Source of the DNA: Datisca glomerata
Taxonomy: Eukaryota; Streptophyta; Magnoliopsida; Cucurbitales; Datiscaceae
Reading direction: 5' to 3'
Assembly: GCA_003255025.1 (NCBI GenBank)
Contig: QANY01007306.1
Coordinates: 2,094,707-2,158,706, forward strand
DNA: 64,000 nt
Positions within the stretch are counted from its first letter, which is position 1. Every line of letters starts with the position of its first letter. Both the position numbers and the translations under genes were made by a program. Shown in pieces: positions 28,555 through 40,260 of this stretch. The notes under the pieces were generated by a model. It did not search any database. It saw only the letters and a program-made list of their open reading frames with translations, and was not told where the DNA came from.

Positions 28555-29990
28555 TCATCGATGCAGAGAGGTTGTTTCTCGTCTCCCCATGATTGCCTTT
28601 TCCATTTCCCATTTCCACTCTTCCTTTTTTACGAACTGATGGAGGTACCCATCTTTGATCAATTGTTCGATGCGGTCTTTAAGCTGGAAACAATCCCTTG
28701 TGTGATGTCTTCTGCTCATGTGAAAGGAACAATACTTATATTTATCCTTGTAGCTTAGTTCTTTTGTAAGCGGGAACGGTCTCTTGAGCCAAGACTTGTC
28801 CTTGATCATATCTAAGATCTGGTTCAATGTTATGGTCACCTTTTATATCCCGTTCTTTTCGGTTTGCTGTTTCTCCCATTTTCTCTCACTATTCCGGCAG
28901 AATTTTTCCTTTCGGATATCAAACTCTTTTCCACTTCCTCGACTCCTCAGTTTTTCGTCAACCGCTTTCAATAGGCTTCTTTTTTCGTCTTCCAGAGTGA
29001 TGTAGGTCTGCGCCCGTTGAAATATTTCTGCCATGAAAAGTGGTTTCATCTTGGATAGATCTTCGAACATTGGTGAGTGTGGGTCTAACCCCCACCTGAA
29101 GGCCAGTCTAGCAACTCGATCATCACAGATTTTGACTTTTTTCATTTCATCTTTAAATCTGTGGGTATACTCATGTAGCGAATCCCTTCTCTTGGTGAAA
29201 TTTATCAAGACATACTCTGTGTCCTCCATAACTTCTTGATAGGTAGAGTACTGTTCTAGGAAGACAGAAGACATAATAGTGAAATTAGTAATCGAATGCA
29301 TAGGAAGAGAATGAAATCATTTCAGAGTTGTCCCGTCCAAGCTGGTGGGGAACATCCTGCACATCAGTTTATCCTTGTGTTGAAACAACACCATCACTTG
29401 TCTGAATCGCCATAAGTGGTCTACGGGGTCTGTTTTTCCTTTGTAATATTTAAATTTAGGAGTTACAAACTTTTTGGGTACTGGTGCCATCAGAATTTCA
29501 GGGCTTAACAGAGTGCGGTTGAAGGGTTCGAGGTTGGTCTTACCTGTACTTCCTAGGTTTCTCATCTCCATCATTTTTCAGTCCAATAATTCCTACACCA
29601 CCTCTTTCGTTATGACCCGGGACTGACAAGCTTCTCCCGTAGCCTCCCTCACGTGGTTTTGGGATTGGACTTCTACTTTCTCCCCTTGTATGTTTCTACT
29701 GTCCTCGTGGTTCTCATGTCTTACATCTTACCTGTAACCCCTTAAATGGACTTCTTGTTCCTCGTTATTCGCCCTTTGAATGGCCTTAACGCGTGTCCTT
29801 GCCAACTCTTGTTGAAGCGTGTTGATATGGTCCTACACATTCTGTCATGTGTCGCATAGTGCCTCTGTGTTCCTTTTCTCCATTTCATGCATTTCGTGTA
29901 GGATTGTCTACAACATTTATGTCGGCGGAGTTGGTTGATCCATATGTTCATCTTTGAGTTTTCCTTTCGTCTCTTAATGAAAGCACAAAA
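28555..29990 (-). pseudogene. E2 gag
   Basis: The core (29574-28843) has KKFVTPKFKYYKGKTDPVDH, CRMFPTSLDGTTLK, a stop, then SITNFTIMSSVFLEQY, HEYTHRFKDEMKKVK and AFRWGLDPHSPMFEDL. The 3' part (28839-28555) has SWLKRPFPLTKELSYKDKYK, YCSFHMSRRHHTRDCFQLKD and IEQLIKDGYLHQFVKKEE, a Cys/His nucleic-acid-binding end typical of Tat gag. The product would form the virus-like particle and bind element RNA. Stops at about 29318, 28846 and in the N-terminal part make it a pseudogene. Confidence 0.8.
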
Positions 29991-29999
29991 AATGTAAAT

Positions 30000-30240
30000 G
30001 ATTTTTTCCCACAGTAAGGATCGTAGATGATTCATGGGAAAATATTGAATGTGCTTTGAGTGTAGCATTTATTACATGTGCCTTATATAGGCTTCCAAAG
30101 TGTACATTTGTAATAGATTAATAACAAAGAGGAAATGATCACCCTCTCCCTATGGCCTCGAGGGTCTTCATTATGCCTATAAGATTCTAACCATACCCAT
30201 GGGATCTCTTCGCAGGCGTGAGCCCCTTCTCTTTACTAAC
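30000..30240 (-). mobile_element. E2 5' LTR (partial, approximate)
   Basis: TTTCATTAAGAGACG on the minus strand marks the end of the LTR and leader as in E1 and E3. A TATA box, CTATATAAGG, lies at 30081-30090. The outer limit is not resolved. Confidence 0.45.
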
Positions 30241-30671
30241 TTTTGTTAGTTGTCTCTTCTGAGTCATTCAACCGCAAAATCAGTCATAGTCACTTGGTGG
30301 TCCCTCTTGATTCGGGTCCCTCCCTTTCCGTTCTCAAAGATGGGGATCTCCTTGGCTGTTCCTTGACCAACTTCTTGTCTGCACCCAAGTTGATCCTCCC
30401 CGTCTATGTGGAGCAGTGGGTATGTCTTACCTGTTCAAACCGATCAAGTTATTGACTAAAATTTCATTAATAAAGTAATTTTAGTCAAGGAAAGGGAGGA
30501 ACTTTCAGGGTGAAAGTTACGCAGGAAGAAGAAGAAGAAAGAAAATTCGTAAATATAATTACCCCGGACGCCAAACGACAAATTCAAAAACAAAATGTAA
30601 AAACTGCCACAAAATGAAACGACACTCATTCTACCCCATAGTCCTTATGATTAGGAACACAGAGGAGTTTG
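30241..30671. other. Spacer between E2 and hAT-like element
   Basis: A 70-codon frame on the plus strand (30243-30455) resembles no family I know. A GAA-rich patch lies near 30520. No supported gene. Confidence 0.35.
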
Positions 30672-31714
30672 TAGGCATATACGGTTCGGTTCATACTTAT
30701 GAAGAACCGAAGTTTCGGTTCGGTTCAAAAAATTATCCAATTTGAACCAAACCAAATCGACTATGTATATACACCTAAATTTTCAAAAAACCCCTAAAGT
30801 GCCCAAACACTTGAGCGCCACATACCATGTCCATTCCATACTCCTCTTTGTCTCTTGGCTCTTTCTTTCTCCACTCAAGTTATTTTCAAAATGCATTTAA
30901 CTCTCCATGAGTTGAAATGAAAAAAGGCAATTTCTTTATCATCTTGAAGAGGCTAGAGGCTTAGGCTTGTTCCAGTTGAGCGAGGAGTTGGAAATGGGGA
31001 TTTTTTTTGTTCAAGAAATATCCACCATGCAGTTGCAGAAGCATGAGCTCATGAAGAATGGCTGAGAAATTTATAGCACAATTTGTGGATGGTGTGTAGA
31101 TTACTAGTGTTCTCTTCGATTACATAAGATCTAGAGTTTCATTTTGTCATTGGTTCTTGAACCTTTTCTGTCTACCAATCCGTTAAACTTTGAGTTCTTG
31201 GGTTTTTTTAATTTCTATCTATAATTTGTAAATCTGTATTTTTTTCAAAATTTCTTCGATCTGGTTTTCTGTATTTTTTTGTTTATGTTTTTCTTCGGCA
31301 CTGGTTTTCCCTTCGTCTTCAGGGATTTCTCTTCTTTCGCTGTGCTTTTGTTTCTTAGGTTTTCCCCTTTTTTCTTCTTCGTCTTTTATTTTCTTTTTAG
31401 CTAATTGTTGATTTTACAACATTTGCTTAGATTTGTTTTTTGTATTTATGTTTTAGATGTTGAACATTCTGAATTGAGTCTGAGAATGGAGTCTAAGAAC
31501 ATTCTAAATTTGCCTCTCTGATAAGGAGTCTGAATTTCCCTCACTGAGATTGTTATCGCTGAACCGTTGAACCGAACCGAACCATAAGTCACGACTTGGT
31601 CTGGTTCATGTGAGATTCACGGTTAGTTTGGTTCCACATATAGCCGAATCGAAGTTTCGGTTTGATTCAACTTTTCCCTAAAAAACTGATCGAACCGAAC
31701 CGTGAACACCCCTA
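30672..31714. mobile_element. hAT-like non-autonomous element
   Basis: The left end TAGGCATATACGGTTCGG and the right end (read inward on the minus strand) TAGGGGTGTTCACGGTTCGG are similar and inverted. Both subterminal regions are dense in GGTTCGGTT and AACCGAACC. Interior sequence of about 0.8 kb has no transposase frame. An 8-bp target duplication was not found, so the exact ends are uncertain. It sits immediately 5' of the E3 antisense ORF. Confidence 0.5.
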
Positions 31715-31910
31715 AATTCTAGAATTATGTACATCAATTTCGGTTCGGGATTTTCCTGGCGAGGTTTTCTGTTCTTACTCCAATAGTGATCTCGTTAGTT
31801 CTTTTACTCAGATTTTAAAGTTTAGAACTATGTACATTACTTTAGGATTTAAGTTTCCTATGTCTCCTTTTTATAAGAGTTCTTCCAATACCATGATGTT
31901 TCTCCTGCCA

Positions 31911-33488
31911 AGTTTACTCCGAATACCTATAGGATTCTTCTTGGTTTTGAATCCCTAGATAGACTATATGGTTTAGATTTAAGTTTTAACGAGTTTTGCC
32001 TTATTTTCTCCATTAGGGAAAAGAATGGCCATCTTTTTGCTACTCCGAGGAATGGACTTTCCGACGGTCCGTTCATTCTGAACTTGTCGAAGGGTGACAA
32101 GTGGTGGAATTTTGAGGCATTTCAGTCAGTGGGGATTGGAGAGAAGGCGATCACTTCTTTGTCCCTACTGATTGGAGATCATTTGGTTAGTGACTTGACA
32201 TCCCCATTTTATTCTTTTCATCTAACTCTTTTGTTTTATTTTTATAGATAGGAAGAAAAAATCCCGTCCATTTGAGACTCCCGACGATATGGCTAAGATT
32301 TCCATTGCTTACAGTGTCCCCAACCGTGATTGGTAGTGGTTGCTTGACCCTCAACGTGAGCTTCCCTTCATCGTTCCTCCTCCCCAAATTTTAGCTCCGC
32401 CTGTCGTTGAACGACAACCGCTCTTGCCTCTAGTGCTTCTTCTTCTCCTTCTCCTTCCTTTGCTAAGGCTTTCAACAGTATGAGGCCTATCCAGTTGTCC
32501 CTGCAATGCTCTTCATCGCACAATGTGCACCAACGATTGCTATTTAAGCCATTGCTTGTGGTTTCCTTGGGGGAGACTTGTCCTTCTCCCCATCTTCCTC
32601 AAGTTTCTTCTCCTTCGTCTACTCTGATTGTTAAGCCTTCTCTTCTGCCAGAATTAATTGCCTTGCTACCGTTTATCCCGGTGGGGCCTTCTTCCTCTAA
32701 CTTCGGGTTGGGTGCCTCTGAGGCTACCCAACTTTTATCCCTTTTCCCTCTGGGTTTCAACCCAAGAATCCCTTTTGAGGTTAATCTTCTTATGGGTCGT
32801 GAGACCTCCCATCATATAGTGAGTCATCTCCAGTGTTAAGTTAACTCCGACCAGCTTGGGGAGGAGTTCGTTGAGGACCTTTAAAAGGGGGTCAATCACA
32901 GTCTTCTTCAAGTAAAAGTTTATACTTTATTGTTTTATTATTATAAATTCTACTACTTTCTCGCTAACACTTTTCATTTCAGGCTGCCCTTTACCACAAC
33001 GCTCTCGCCACTAAGCTTAACAGTATTAGTGGTGAAATGGTTAGGCATGAGCAGGATGTGTCTAACTTAAAGCGTCAGCTTGCCGCCAAGGACCAGGAGC
33101 TTGGTGAGGTGAAAAATGAAGCTGAAGCTGCTAGGATGGAGGTGGCTAAGGTGAGGGCTGAAGCTGACATCCGTACTCAGGAAGTTGTCTTGCTGTTTCT
33201 GAATGGCTAGAAGCTTCTTCTACTGAAACCTTGAAGAAAGAGGAGGATGAGTGTTATGAGCTTTACACGGCTTAGTTTAGATTGTTGGAGATAGAGGCTT
33301 ACACCATTGGGTATCTCAATGGTGTCGCTCAGGCCCCTCCGCAATATGAACTGACTGAGACAATTCCCTCCCCCACTGAAGAAAACACTCATGTTTTGGT
33401 GATGGTTGATGCCGTTACCAAAGAGGTTGTTGCTGAGCAGACGCGAAGGCCTTACGGCCCATCTAATGTTCACATTATGTTGGATTGA
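31911..33488 (+). CDS. Antisense ORF (aORF) of Tat element, Transposase_28-like
   Basis: Three exons are visible: about 31911-32185, 32248-32911 and 32993-33488, with GT..AG introns at 32186-32247 and 32912-32992. The start codon was not identified. Exon 1 has TPNTYRILLGFESLDRLYGL, FNEFCLIFSIREKNGHLF and LSKGDKWWNFEAFQSV, the pattern of the Transposase_28 'putative gypsy type transposon' family. Exon 2 has RNRDW*WLLDPQRELPF-like text (one stop visible) and is proline/serine-rich. Exon 3 is a coiled coil (LKRQLAAKDQELGEVKNEAE) ending YTIGYLNGVAQAPPQYEL. Function is unknown; extra antisense ORFs of this kind are known in Tat elements. At least two frame breaks make this copy a likely pseudogene. 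Confidence 0.65.
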
Positions 33489-33689
33489 CCTTTCCATCCT
33501 TTCTATTGTTTTTTCATGTAGTTGTAATTTTATTTTCCCATGTACTTTCTCCTTTTTATCATTAATGACGAAGTTATTTTCCTTTAAATGCAAATTTTAT
33601 GCTATTTCTTTTGTGTACTTAAGCATTTTATCCTGCATGACAGTTTACTTAGGCATCTTTCTCTATTTTCTAGCTTTAGATATTTTTCT

Positions 33690-34375
33690 TTATTTTTCCT
33701 TTTAGCGACTGTTTGGCACACTTAGACATTTTTTTTCATGTTTACCTTAAGCGGCCGCTTGGTACACTCAGGAGTTTTTCTTCATTTTTGCCTTAAGCAG
33801 CCGCTTGGTACACTTAGGCATTTTTTCTTCATTTTTTCCTTAAGCCACCGCTTGGCTCACTTAGACATTTTTCTTCATTTTTGCCTTAAGCGGCCACTTA
33901 GCTCCCTTAGGTATATTTCTTCATTTTTATCTTAAGCGTCCGCTTAGTACACTTAGGTGTTTTTCTTCATTTTTGTCTTAATCGACCGCTTGGCACACTT
34001 ATTCATTTTTCTTTATTTTTTGTCTTAAGCGGCCGCTTGTCACACATAGGCTTTTTTCTTCATTTTTGCCGTAAGTGGCTGTTTGGACTTAGGTATTTTT
34101 CTTTGTTTTTGCCTTAAGAGGCCGCTTGGCACACCTAGGCTTTTTTCTTCATTTCGGCCTTAAACGGCCGCGTGGCACACTTAGGTATTTTTCTTTATTT
34201 TTTCCTTAAGCATCCACTACACACATTTAGGCATTTTTCTTCATTTTTTTCTTAAGCGGCCGCTTGGCACACTTGGGAATTTTTTTTTATCTCAAATGGC
34301 CGCTTGGCTCACGTAGGCATTTTTCGTTATTTTTTTCTTAAGCGATCACTTGGCGCGCTTAAGAATTTTTCTTTA
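33690..34375. repeat. Tandem array, about 46-bp unit with NotI-like GCGGCCGC
   Basis: About 15 copies of CTTAAGCGGCCGCTTGGCAC, then ACTTAGGCATTTTTCTTCAT and TTTTGC, with point changes. It occupies the position between E3 integrase and the aORF, where E1 has an unrelated 60-bp array. The GC-rich palindromic core stands out in AT-rich surroundings. Confidence 0.9.
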
Positions 34376-34565
34376 TTTTTGGGCATTCATGCACTCTTTC
34401 GATTGTGCACTACCTCTTTCTAGATTCGGGCATTTATGCTTTCTATCTTTAACGGATTTAGGCGTTTATGCTCTCACTCTTTAATAGATTCGGGCTTTTA
34501 TCCTCTCCCTCTTTAATAGATTCGGGCTTTTTTCCTCTCCATCTTTAATAAATTCGAGCTTTCAA
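34376..34565. repeat. Second tandem array, about 38-bp unit
   Basis: About four to five copies of ATTCGGGCTTTTATCCTCTC, then CCTCTTTAATAG, directly next to the 46-bp array but unrelated to it. Confidence 0.8.
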
Positions 34566-34710
34566 GATAATATGATGCTTAACTAAGCAAAAATGTAGAA
34601 TAACTACGAAGACACAACTCTACATGGAAAACCCATTAACATGGAAAAAACCAAGAATTTAGAGATGCTCTTATTAAATAATAAAGGGGAGCGTCAGATT
34701 CATACTAAAT

Positions 34711-35960
34711 ACTTCTTTAGATGAATAGCATTCCATGGCTTTTGGAGGTCTCCGCCTTCATTGGTGGTCAGCCAATATGAACCTCTTCCTCCAGCTGCCT
34801 TGATAATGTATGGCTCTTCCCAGTTTGGGCCCATTTTTCCCTCGTCTGCCTGCATGATTTGTTCCAAGACTAAGTCGCCAGGCTGAAAGCTTATTGCTCC
34901 GACTTTTTTACGAAGTAAAATCTTCTTCGCTGATTGTAGTTTTCTAATTGGATGAGGGCCATCTCTCTTTTCTTCGAGCAGATCAAATTACTTCTCCATG
35001 ACTTCAAAGTTTTCTTCCTGGTTGATGTCTGACTTTGCGGTGGGATAGCCAATTTCCACTGTGATGATTGCTTCTGTCCCAAATGCTAATGTGAACGAGG
35101 TTTGTCCAGTAGGCTCCCATAGGGTAGTTTGATAAGCCTAGAGCACTGAAAAAAGTTCTCCAACCCATCATCCCTTTGCTGCTTCAAGCTTCTTCTTCAG
35201 TCCGTCCAAGTATGTTATGTTTTATCTTTTTTCCTGCCCATTTCCTTGTGGGTAATAGGGAGATAAATATATGGCTTTTATTTGCAAGCTCTCGTAGAAA
35301 CTCTTTATGGTTTTCCTTATGAACTGTAATCCGTTATATGAGATTACAACTTTCGGTATGCCATATCTGCATATGATGTCTTTCCACAGGAAATTATTTA
35401 CTTCTTCTTCTTGGATTTTTGCTAGTGTCGCAACTTCTATCCACTTAGTAAATTAATTCATGGAAATGTCAAGCATTTTTTCTGCGTTGCACCATTGGTA
35501 GCAGCCTAACTATGTATAGCCCCTACTGCATGAAAGGGCAAGGACGTACTATAGTTTATAAAGTTCCATGCGCCATTCAAGGAATATGGGTGAACTTCTG
35601 ACACTTTTCATACTTTCGTGCATATTCTTTTGCGTCAGATTGCATCCTAGGCCAATAATATCATTCGTTCAATACTTTTATGCACTAAGGTTCTCCCTCC
35701 AATGTGGATTCTACAGATACCCTCATGGACCTCCTCTAAGGCATATTTTGCTTTTGTTGGGTTGAGGCATTTCAAGTATATATGGAGTCGAAGAGGATCT
35801 CCTGTATAGCCTTTCGTTGATGAGGGAGTACCTAGCCGCCTGCTAGCATAATTTTAGGGCCTTTTAGTTTGATTTCTTGTAATTTATCGTCTTACAACTA
35901 TTGAATTAATGGATCCATCCAATTGATTCGACTTCCGTGATGTTTAGAATGGTCGCTTGG
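34711..35960 (-). pseudogene. E3 integrase remnant
   Basis: On the minus strand the zinc-binding N-terminal part reads ALEEVHEGICRIHIGGRTLV, then HKSIERM (about 35730-35650). The C-terminal chromodomain-like end reads QPGDLVLEQIMQADEGKMGP, NWEEPYIIKAAGGRGSYWLT and PWNAIHLKKY (about 34900-34720). These match the ends of Tat integrases. The DDE catalytic core between them is riddled with stops and shifts. An intact enzyme would insert the element cDNA; this copy cannot. Confidence 0.7.
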
Positions 35961-35979
35961 TCCCTTATTCTTGGGAATT

Positions 35980-36900
35980 CTAGGAACTCAATAGGGATAC
36001 TTCTTTTTCTAGGGTTGCTAATTGATGACCCCAGGTTGCTAAACGTCTGCATGAGAATTTTCTCCTCTCGGGATTTGCTTTATTTGGTATTCTTCTAGTT
36101 GTCCTAGTAACTGCCTTATGCATTGGAGGTACTTGGCCATCCTTTACGACATAAAATCCTGTAAATGGGTTAGCTATCAATTGGAAATCACAATAAATGT
36201 TTATTTTTCTTACCCCGAACTTAATTTTGAGGTGGATTCCAGCTAGCGATGCTTCGCATTTTGCTTCGTTGTTTGATGTGTTGAAGCCAAACAATAGTGC
36301 TTGTTCTATGATTTATCCATAAGAGTTCAGATTATGGCACCAACCCCACATCCTTTCTTATTCGAGGCCCTATCCACGAACAACTCCCATCATCTATTTC
36401 AGAGTCGGCGTAGGAGACCGTATCTGGCTGTCTGGTGGTGAACTCACCGATGAAGTCTATCAATGACTGTTACTTCATGGAGGTTCTTAGTACATATGGT
36501 TTAACTACTCTCCCAGTTAGATCTGATGAATGCAAGACACTACAAATTGGAGATTCAGGTGGCATTATAATTGTGTATGCTTGGAAGTACGATTTAAGCT
36601 TTCGCGAGGCGACGACCAAAGATAGGATGATCTTTTCCATCTTTTTGTATCTGCTTTCAGTTTTCGTTAAACATTTGCTAATGAAATAAACTAGCTTTTG
36701 TTGCTTACCTTCTTCCCTTACGAGGGTGGCATTGACCGTTGCTTCAGACACCGCTATATATAAGTATAACTATTCATTTGGATTTGGTTTTGACAAAAAA
36801 GGTGGTGAAGCCAGGTATTCCTTGACTGCTTGGAACGTTGCTTCAAATCATTATCCCACTTTTGTGTTGAATTCTTTTTTAGTTTTGAGAAGAATAACTT
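35980..36900 (-). pseudogene. E3 RNase H and aRNH
   Basis: RNase H (36751-36470) shows EEGKQQKLVYFISKCLTKTE, YKKMEKIILSLVVASRKLKS and YFQAYTIIMPPESP. The aRNH (36400-35980) shows LFVDRASNKKGCGVGAII, FGFNTSNNEAKCEASLAGIH and NIYCDFQLIANPF. The catalytic glutamate of the aRNH (EAEYEA-type motif) reads EAKCEA. Frames differ between the two domains. Confidence 0.7.
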
Positions 36901-36949
36901 GCATTTGACATTGGATCTGGCTAAGAACCTTCCATTTGTGACTAACTTC

Positions 36950-37650
36950 CTAGTAAGGCTTTCTAGATCTTTTAGGGTTCATCTCTACTATCTCCATTAT
37001 TTGGTTTGGGCCAATCTCAATTCCCCTTTGCGTGACCATATGTCCTACAAATTTTTCAACATTGACTCCAAAATCACATTTCTCTGGATTTAGCTTCATA
37101 TTGTGCTTTGACTCCGAGAAAGATTCTTCCAGGTGAGCGATGTGGTCTTTGCGGTCTATTGACTTTACTAACATATCGCCAACGTAAACTTCCATGATTC
37201 GCCCTATCTGCCTTTGGAATATTCGATTTACCAATCGTTGGTAATTTTCCCCTATAATCTTTAATTCATATAGCACTACCTTGTAATAATAGATTCCCTG
37301 GTCCGTTATGAAGGACGTTATCTCTTGGTCTGGTGGGTACATCCTTTACTTAGTTGTATCTGGAGAATGCGTTCATAAAGCTAAAAAGCTCATGTCCCGC
37401 TGTTGCATCGATCATTTGGTCGATCCGTGGGAGCGAGTAATCATCATTGGGGCATGCCTTGCTAAGGTCTGTGAAATCTATACAGACCCTCCACTTTCCA
37501 TTTTTATTCTTTACTAGCATGACATTTGACAGCCATTCCGGGTACATCACTTTTTTTATGAACCCAGCCTTTATTAAATGGTCAACTTATTCCTTGATCG
37601 CGTGCTTCCATTCTGGTGCGAATGTCCTTCTCTTTTGCTTTACGGGTCTG
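36950..37650 (-). pseudogene. E3 reverse transcriptase with two catalytic-site changes
   Basis: The first frame (37550-37350) has PEWLSNVMLVKNKNGKWRVC, ACPNDDYSLPRIDQMIDATA and ELFSFMNAFSRYN. The motif A aspartate is replaced by asparagine. The second frame (37342-36950) has YQRLVNRIFQRQIG, IMEVYVGDMLVKSIDRKDH and KLNPEKCDFGVNVEKFVGHM; the YVDD box reads YVGD (codon GGC). With two active-site losses and a frameshift the copy is inactive. The same Asp to Gly change occurs in E2 with a different third codon base. Confidence 0.8.
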
Positions 37651-37659
37651 TCTTAATGA

Positions 37660-38240
37660 TTTACATTTAAGTTGTGGTATATTACTTCTTCAATAATTTT
37701 GGGTATGTCCATCGCAGTCTCCACAAATACATCTTCGCTCCCTTTTAAAATGATAATTGGCTGACGCTTCTCATATTCAGATAATGTCACGCCTAATTTG
37801 GTTTTTTTGCACTTTCGCTACGCTACACTTCTTCTAGTTCTTCCGCGGCTTTGTATCGAGGCCCTTCTTCATCGGAAGAGTCACTTGGCAGCTTTAGTTG
37901 CTATTGATCTTGGTTTATTGGCCATTTCCATGTCGCTACGACTGCTTTCCTTGCTATGTCCAGTGTCGTGACGGTGCAACATCGAGACGTGGCTTGGTCA
38001 TCTCCGGTTACTTCAATGTCTAATATATAGTACGTCGACGGTACTGCCTTCATTTTGTAGATCCATGTTATCCCCAAAATTGCATTGTACGGGGATGACG
38101 TACTTATTAACTTGAACTCTGTTAGATAATTAAACGGAGCAGCTAACAGAAGGAGAGAAAATGTACATTCTAAATATGTTACTTCTCTGTGGGTCTAGCC
38201 CTCTCCTGAAGGCCAGTCTGGCTACGCGATCATCACAATC
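37660..38240 (-). pseudogene. E3 protease-to-RT linker
   Basis: The minus frame near 38130-37900 reads YNAILGITWIYKMKAVPSTY, the same conserved post-protease block as E1 and E2. A gag fragment joins it near 38160-38240, with the gag zinc-binding and protease active-site parts missing, so there is an internal deletion. Confidence 0.55.
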
Positions 38241-38242
38241 CT

Positions 38243-39077
38243 CTAATTTTCCCATTTCCTTATTGAACTGTTGAATGTGTCACGTACCGATTCACCTTTC
38301 TTAATTGAGATTGTCAAAAGGTACTCCGAGTCCTTCGTAATAGACTGATACATTGCATACTGTTTCAAAAAGACAGAAGACATGATAGAAAAATTAGTTA
38401 TAGAACATGAAGGGAGAGAATGATACCATTTTAACATGTTGCCATCAAGGTCGTTGGAAACATTCTGCACATGAGTGCATATAATCTCAGGAGTTAGCGG
38501 GTGCTCTACTGGGTCCGTTTTCCCATTATAGTATTTGAACTGTGGCATTATAAACTTTTTCGGGATGGGGGTGGATAGAATCTCGGGAGTTAGCGGGGTC
38601 TTGATCAAAGATTCCAAGTCCGCTACTATTGTGGTCCCCATTCTCCTAACTTCAGTCATTTTTATTTCAATCAGCTTTTTTATATCATGCTATGTTATCC
38701 ATTCTCTAGCCCTGTAAGCCCCGTCATTCGCGTCTTTAGATTACACGTCACCTTCTTCATTTGGGGGTGAATCCCTGTTGGGGTCTTGGCCTGTGCGTTC
38801 ATCTTCCATGCCGTTTTGGTTCTCTCGCTCACCTGCATGAAACGATTGGTTTAATTCAGTACGATTTTGCATCTTCAAGTTGTAACGCGCGACTTGTTCC
38901 TACATCGCGTGCAGGGGTCATATGTAAGGTTTCGGTGATTCGATTCTCCAATGCTATCATCCTAGCCAATATGGTTTCGAGGATCACCAGTACGTCGTGG
39001 TTTCTTTGTTTGAGTTGATTATGTGATTCAATCCTATTTTCAGCGTTACGGGCAAGGCTCGACCTCGTTCTCGGCAT
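38243..39077 (-). pseudogene. E3 gag
   Basis: The start MPRTRSSLARNAENRIES is at 39077. The core (38659-38243) has PKKFIMPQFKYYNGKTDPVE, DGNMLKWYHSLPSCSITNFS and MSSVFLKQYAMYQSITKDSE. An internal duplication of the LTPEI segment (38620-38580 and 38510-38480 region) replaces the usual DHLRRF part. It then breaks; the Cys/His end is absent. Confidence 0.7.
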
Positions 39078-39139
39078 CCTTGATGTCGTTTATGACTCTT
39101 TTTTCCTTGAATGTTTTACTCAGCTCTCAATGAAAACAC

Positions 39140-39520
39140 CAATTTGTAAATGAATTTTTTCCTCTACTGAATTCTAGAAATTGAAATGAAATTTTAAAGC
39201 TAGCGAGTAAAAGAGAGAATATGTAGACTTGTATTGATCGAGCTGCTTTTTCTAATACATGGGGGAGTATTATAGATCACCTCCCTCATGATGGTTATAT
39301 AAGGATAAACTAAATATTCGTTTAGATTAGGTTGGTAAGCTGAATGGTGGGGGGGGGGGGGGNNNNNNNGGGGGGGGGGGGTGATAATAATCACTTTGAT
39401 TGAATCTGAATGTTCTCTGATTGCTACATCATTGCCAGTTGGCTTTATTTCATTAGAGCCCTTCCACGTCGTTTATCTTTCTATTGCTTTTGGGACACCC
39501 TGGTAATCTCTAGCGCTTTT
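39140..39520 (-). mobile_element. E3 5' LTR (approximate)
   Basis: The leader TTGGTGTTTTCATTGAGAGC (minus, near 39120-39145) marks the end of the LTR. A TATA box, TTATATAA, is at 39296-39303. The poly-G/N gap at 39349-39381 lies inside. The outer end is uncertain. Confidence 0.45.
39349..39381. other. Poly-G run with 7-N gap
   Basis: G runs flank seven Ns (39363-39369). It is the same artefact pattern as at 7044-7081. Confidence 0.9.
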
Positions 39521-40260
39521 GACCATCATATCATGTTCAAATACATTATTTGATCAATTAAAATTTAGTATATAACTTAGTCGATCTATAATGGTGATCA
39601 AAATGATGAGGAAATAATAATTTGAAGAGTTAGGGGGCTATTTGTATTTTTATTTTTAGAAATTTTTTGATAGTATTGGTGTAATTAACCAAAAAATATT
39701 TAATAGAATTTTTATTGCTTCAAAAAGAAAATCGAATAGAATTCCAAATATTTATTGGTCATTTGATTTTTTTTTTTGCATTCTTGTAAAATTGCAACTC
39801 TACAAAACCAAAACAAATATATATATATGTAAACAAAAAAATACTTGAATAGAGATGTATGCAATAAAACAACCCAAATATTTTTAATTATATAATATTT
39901 CTAGGAGAATGGGGACCACAACAGTAGCAATCCAGCACTGAAATACTGTCTAAGTCGATACAATTTAAAGATTCAATTTGAAAGACGTGAATAGCCTTAC
40001 TTTTTTGAATAATATTCACAAAAATGATCGAAAGCTCCAAATTGAATTCCGTAAAATTCTCCGAGAAGTAGACTTCCATATATTTGTAATAATAGATGAT
40101 TCGTCATGTAGTTAGCTTCCAATGTATAAAGAATAATTTCCGAAATTCACTGTTTTGCATAATTTTTTGTTTTCTGAACAACTTTCATGAAAATTACCAT
40201 AACTTTTGATCGGGGGCTCCGAATTGAATTCTGTAAAATTCTTCAACAAGTAGACATCCA
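39521..40260. repeat. AT-rich spacer with an imperfect direct repeat
   Basis: No gene. Positions 40020-40088 and 40187-40270 are related direct copies, sharing AAATTGAATTCYGTAAAATTC and AAGTAGACWTCCATATATTT. The second copy runs into a TATA-like sequence (ATATTTATAAACC, about 40260-40272). Confidence 0.6.

Larger units (their letters stand above)
26216..30240 (-). mobile_element. E2: decayed Ty3/gypsy Tat element
   Basis: On the minus strand the order is LTR with TATA box (30081-30090), gag, protease, RT, RNase H and aRNH, ending at 26217 where a hAT-like terminus begins. Integrase, aORF and 3' LTR are missing. It is the best preserved gag of the family here, yet has stops and frameshifts. 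It is closely related to E1 and E3 across gag and RT. Confidence 0.8.
31735..39520 (-). mobile_element. E3: near-complete but decayed Tat element with antisense ORF
   Basis: Minus-strand order from the right is LTR (TATA 39296-39303), gag (ATG 39077), protease, RT, RNase H, aRNH, integrase (about 35800-34711), tandem arrays (33690-34560), and an antisense three-exon ORF on the plus strand (31911-33488). This is the full known Tat/aORF layout. The 3' LTR is not recognised; the hAT-like element lies where it would be expected. Coding parts carry many stops and frameshifts. Confidence 0.8.

Noticed and set aside
33690..34375. CRISPR-like array
   Set aside because: The units are contiguous tandem repeats without unique spacers, in a plant genome and within a retrotransposon.
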